Below are positions 6,933 to 9,171 of a stretch of 9,171 nt of DNA, one piece after another (position 1 is the first letter of the stretch; the number at the start of each line of letters is the position of its first letter). Under the pieces are notes generated by a model that saw only the letters and a list, made by a program, of their open reading frames with translations, was not told the DNA's origin and did not search any database. The stretch is from an uncultured Prevotellaceae bacterium. GTDB taxonomy: Bacteria; Bacteroidota; Bacteroidia; Bacteroidales; Bacteroidaceae. A program made the position numbers and the translations under genes. The stretch covers positions 1-9,171 of the forward strand of contig CAMZHB010000047.1 in the NCBI GenBank assembly GCA_947306605.1, in the 5' to 3' direction.

Positions 6933-9171
6933 GGTTCTGTTGACACTTGTTTTTGACTGCCGGGCCTCTCCAACTCTTGTTTCAGGAACGCCGACGTATA
7001 TCCTTTTCCACTTCGGACTACCTCGTCGGGCGTACCACAGACCACCAGGCGGCCACCACGGCCTCCGCCTTCGGGACCAAGGTCAATGATATGGTCGGCC
7101 TGAAGAATGACATCCATGTTGTGCTCTATAATGACGACCGTGTTGCCTTTGTCCACGAGACGCTGCAACACGCCCATAAGCACACGGATGTCTTCAAAAT
7201 GCAACCCTGTGGTGGGCTCGTCGAGGATGTACAGTGTGCGGCCGGTCTTTCTTTCCCAATTCCGTAGCCAATTTGACGCGTTGGCTCTCGCCTCCCGAAA
7301 GCGTCGTGCTTGACTGGCCCAACTTGATGTAACCCAGTCCGACATCCTGCATCGCTTTCAATTTGCGGATAATGGCCGGTACATTTTGGAAGAACCCGAC
7401 TGCCTGGTTTATTGTCATATCCAGTACGTCAGCAATGCTCTTTCCTTTGAAACGAACTTCAAGTGTTTCGCGGTTGTACCGTTTTCCATGACACACTTCG
7501 CAAGGAACGAGTACATTAGGCAGGAAATTCATTTCAATGGTTTTGTATCCGTTGCCCTTGCATGCCTCACAGCGTCCGCCGGACGTATTGAACGAAAAGC
7601 GTCCCGGCTTATAACCACGTATACTGGCCTCCGGCAGATGGACAAAAAGGTTCCGGATGTCACTAAAAACGCCCGTATAAGTTGCAGGATTGGAACGCGG
7701 CGTCCGGCCTATGGGGCTCTGGTCCACATTTATCACCTTGTCGAGAGCATCCAAGCCTTCGATGCTGTCGTAGGGAAGAGGCTCCTGCAATGAACGGTAA
7801 AAATGCTGTGACAAGATAGGCAGGAGCGTGTCGGTGACAAGCGTGGATTTGCCACTGCCGCTGACGCCGGTCACACAGATGAGTTTGCCAAGCGGAAAAG
7901 CCACGTCAATGTGCTTCAAATTGTTTCCGGAGGCTCCGCGGAGTACTAGACTCTTCCCGTTGCCGGGACGCAATGCACTGGGTTCTTGAAATATCTTCCC
8001 GTTAAGATAATCTGCCGTAAGCGTAGATTGTTTCAACATGTCGGCGGGACGGCCTTGGAATACGATTTCTCCGCCAAGACGCCCTGCACGTGGTCCGAGG
8101 TCGATGATATAGTCGGCGCTGAGCATCATGTCGCGGTCGTGCTCCACGACGACAATGGTGTTGCCTAAGTCGCGCAAGGACTTCAACGAACGGATGAGCC
8201 GTTTGTTGTCGCGCTGGTGGAGACCGATGCTTGGCTCATCAAGGATGTAGAGGACGTTTACAAGCTGTGAGCCAATCTGGGTGGCCAGGCGGATACGCTG
8301 GCTCTCTCCGCCTGACAGCGTGGTTGAACCGCGGCCGAGCGACAAATAATCCAGACCGACATCAAGCAGGAATTTCAACCGGGTGAGTATCTCACGGATT
8401 ATTTCGCGGCCTATTTTCTCCTGCATGGGTGGCAGTTGCAAGTTCTGAAGCCAGTGATACAAAGAGGTGAGGTCCATGGATGTCACTTCATGGATGTTTT
8501 TACCGTCAATCAAGAAGTGTAACGACTCCGTATTAAGCCGTGCACCGTGACACAGGGGGCATTCCGTCTGCTTGTTGAACTGTTCCGCCCATTTCTGTGC
8601 CGCAGCAGACATCTCCTGATCGCACATCTGCTGGATGTATTTGCCCAGCCCGTCATAATGAATGAAGTAATCATTGCTGGCATGCACCAGTTCGGCCGGG
8701 ATACGGAGGTCATGCTCACTGCCACTGAAGATATCGTCGACAGCTTCCTGAGGAACGTCGTTCAACGGTGTGTCCAAATCGCATTCGTATTCCTTGAGCA
8801 AAGCCTCAATTTGCCAGAAAATGAGCGCGCTTTTGTATTTTCCCAAAGGCACAATCCCTCCCTGACGAATTGAGAGCGACCGGTCGGGAATTACCTTGTC
8901 CACATCAATCACACTTACTGTACCCAGTCCTTTGCACCGTGGGCATGCCCCCAACGTGGAGTTAAACGAAAAGTCGTGGGGAGAAGGGTCTTTGTACGAA
9001 ATGCCCGAGACTGGGTCCATCAGATGTTTGCTGTAATACCTGACACCATTATCCTGCACATCAAGTACGGCCAGAAGACCGTCACCCTGTTTGAACGCCA
9101 CACTCACACTCTTCGCCAGACGTGGCGTGTCTTTTGTGTCAACAGCCAGTTTGTCTATCACAATCTCTATG
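6917..9171 (-). CDS. uvrA: UvrA excinuclease subunit A, 5'-truncated by window, frameshifted
   Basis: UvrA is the damage-sensing ABC ATPase of nucleotide excision repair and passes lesions to UvrB. About 750 residues are present; roughly 200, including the first Walker A, lie beyond the right edge, where the frame is still open. The visible part starts in the end of the UvrB-binding domain (IEIVIDKL). It continues through ACPRCKGLG, TECPLCHGARL, signature 1 LSGGESQRIRLA (about 8290-8325), Walker B1 ILDEPSIGLHQ (about 8214-8250), Walker A2 GVSGSGKST (about 7845-7875), the CEAC...CEVC zinc module, and signature 2 LSGGESQRVKLA (about 7270-7306). The frame then breaks at 7244-7248. Walker B2 ILDEPTTGLHF (about 7197-7232) and the normal C-terminus follow in another frame to the TGA at 6917. 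Unrepaired, the product would lose Walker B2 and stop at 7194. Confidence 0.93.
7244..7248 (-). other. Frameshift site within uvrA
   Basis: Read on the minus strand, the upstream frame gives ELGKKD and then nonsense, while the frame starting one base into the GAC codon gives TGRTLYILDEPTTG. Restoring AC to make GAC-ACC-GGC yields ELGKKDTGRTLYILDEP. This keeps the same four-residue spacing between EL and TG as E. coli UvrA (ELSKRGTGQTLY, from memory). Loss of one AC repeat is therefore a better fit than a single-base insertion, which would leave the loop one residue short. Confidence 0.85.

Noticed and set aside
7244..7257. Programmed -1 frameshifting at the GGGAAAGAAAG run in uvrA
   Set aside because: A -1 slip enters the third frame, which does not encode the UvrA C-terminus. 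The correct frame needs +1 or -2, and UvrA is not known to use recoding.

Overview
The window looks chromosomal and comes from a member of the Bacteroidales, most likely Prevotella or a close relative. Four signs point there: a Bacteroidetes-type -7 promoter element (TATCTTTG) before the first gene; A-rich leaders with no Shine-Dalgarno sequence at the starts; the gene order parA-parB-DUF5683-lytic transglycosylase-Rel/SpoT, which I recall as typical of this group; and a UvrA of Bacteroidetes type. The genus is an inference. No mobile element, CRISPR array, RNA gene or phage gene is visible.

Layout: bases 1-277 are non-coding. They hold a probable terminator of an upstream gene, a G-run-rich and hairpin-rich stretch, and a promoter for parA. 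Bases 278-6319 are a tightly packed plus-strand block: parA, parB (14-nt overlap), a DUF5683 membrane protein (1-nt overlap), a LysM lytic transglycosylase (4-nt gap) and a bifunctional Rel/SpoT (53-nt gap). Bases 6320-6452 hold a strong, apparently bidirectional terminator. Bases 6453-9171 are on the minus strand: uvrA, cut off by the right edge, followed by ybaK, which overlaps its 3' end by 16 nt.

The plus-strand block puts chromosome segregation (ParA/ParB), cell-wall remodelling (transglycosylase) and (p)ppGpp control (Rel/SpoT) in one probable transcript, with an uncharacterised membrane protein in the middle. The minus-strand pair joins nucleotide excision repair to tRNA proofreading, with no obvious functional link.

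The main anomaly is a frameshift in uvrA at about 7244-7248, between the second ABC signature and the second Walker B. It fits loss of one AC dinucleotide, and reading continues cleanly in the other frame to the normal C-terminus. It is either a sequencing or assembly error or a recent inactivating mutation. I see no convincing new biological system here. The most unusual non-coding stretch is the G-rich, hairpin-rich leader before parA.
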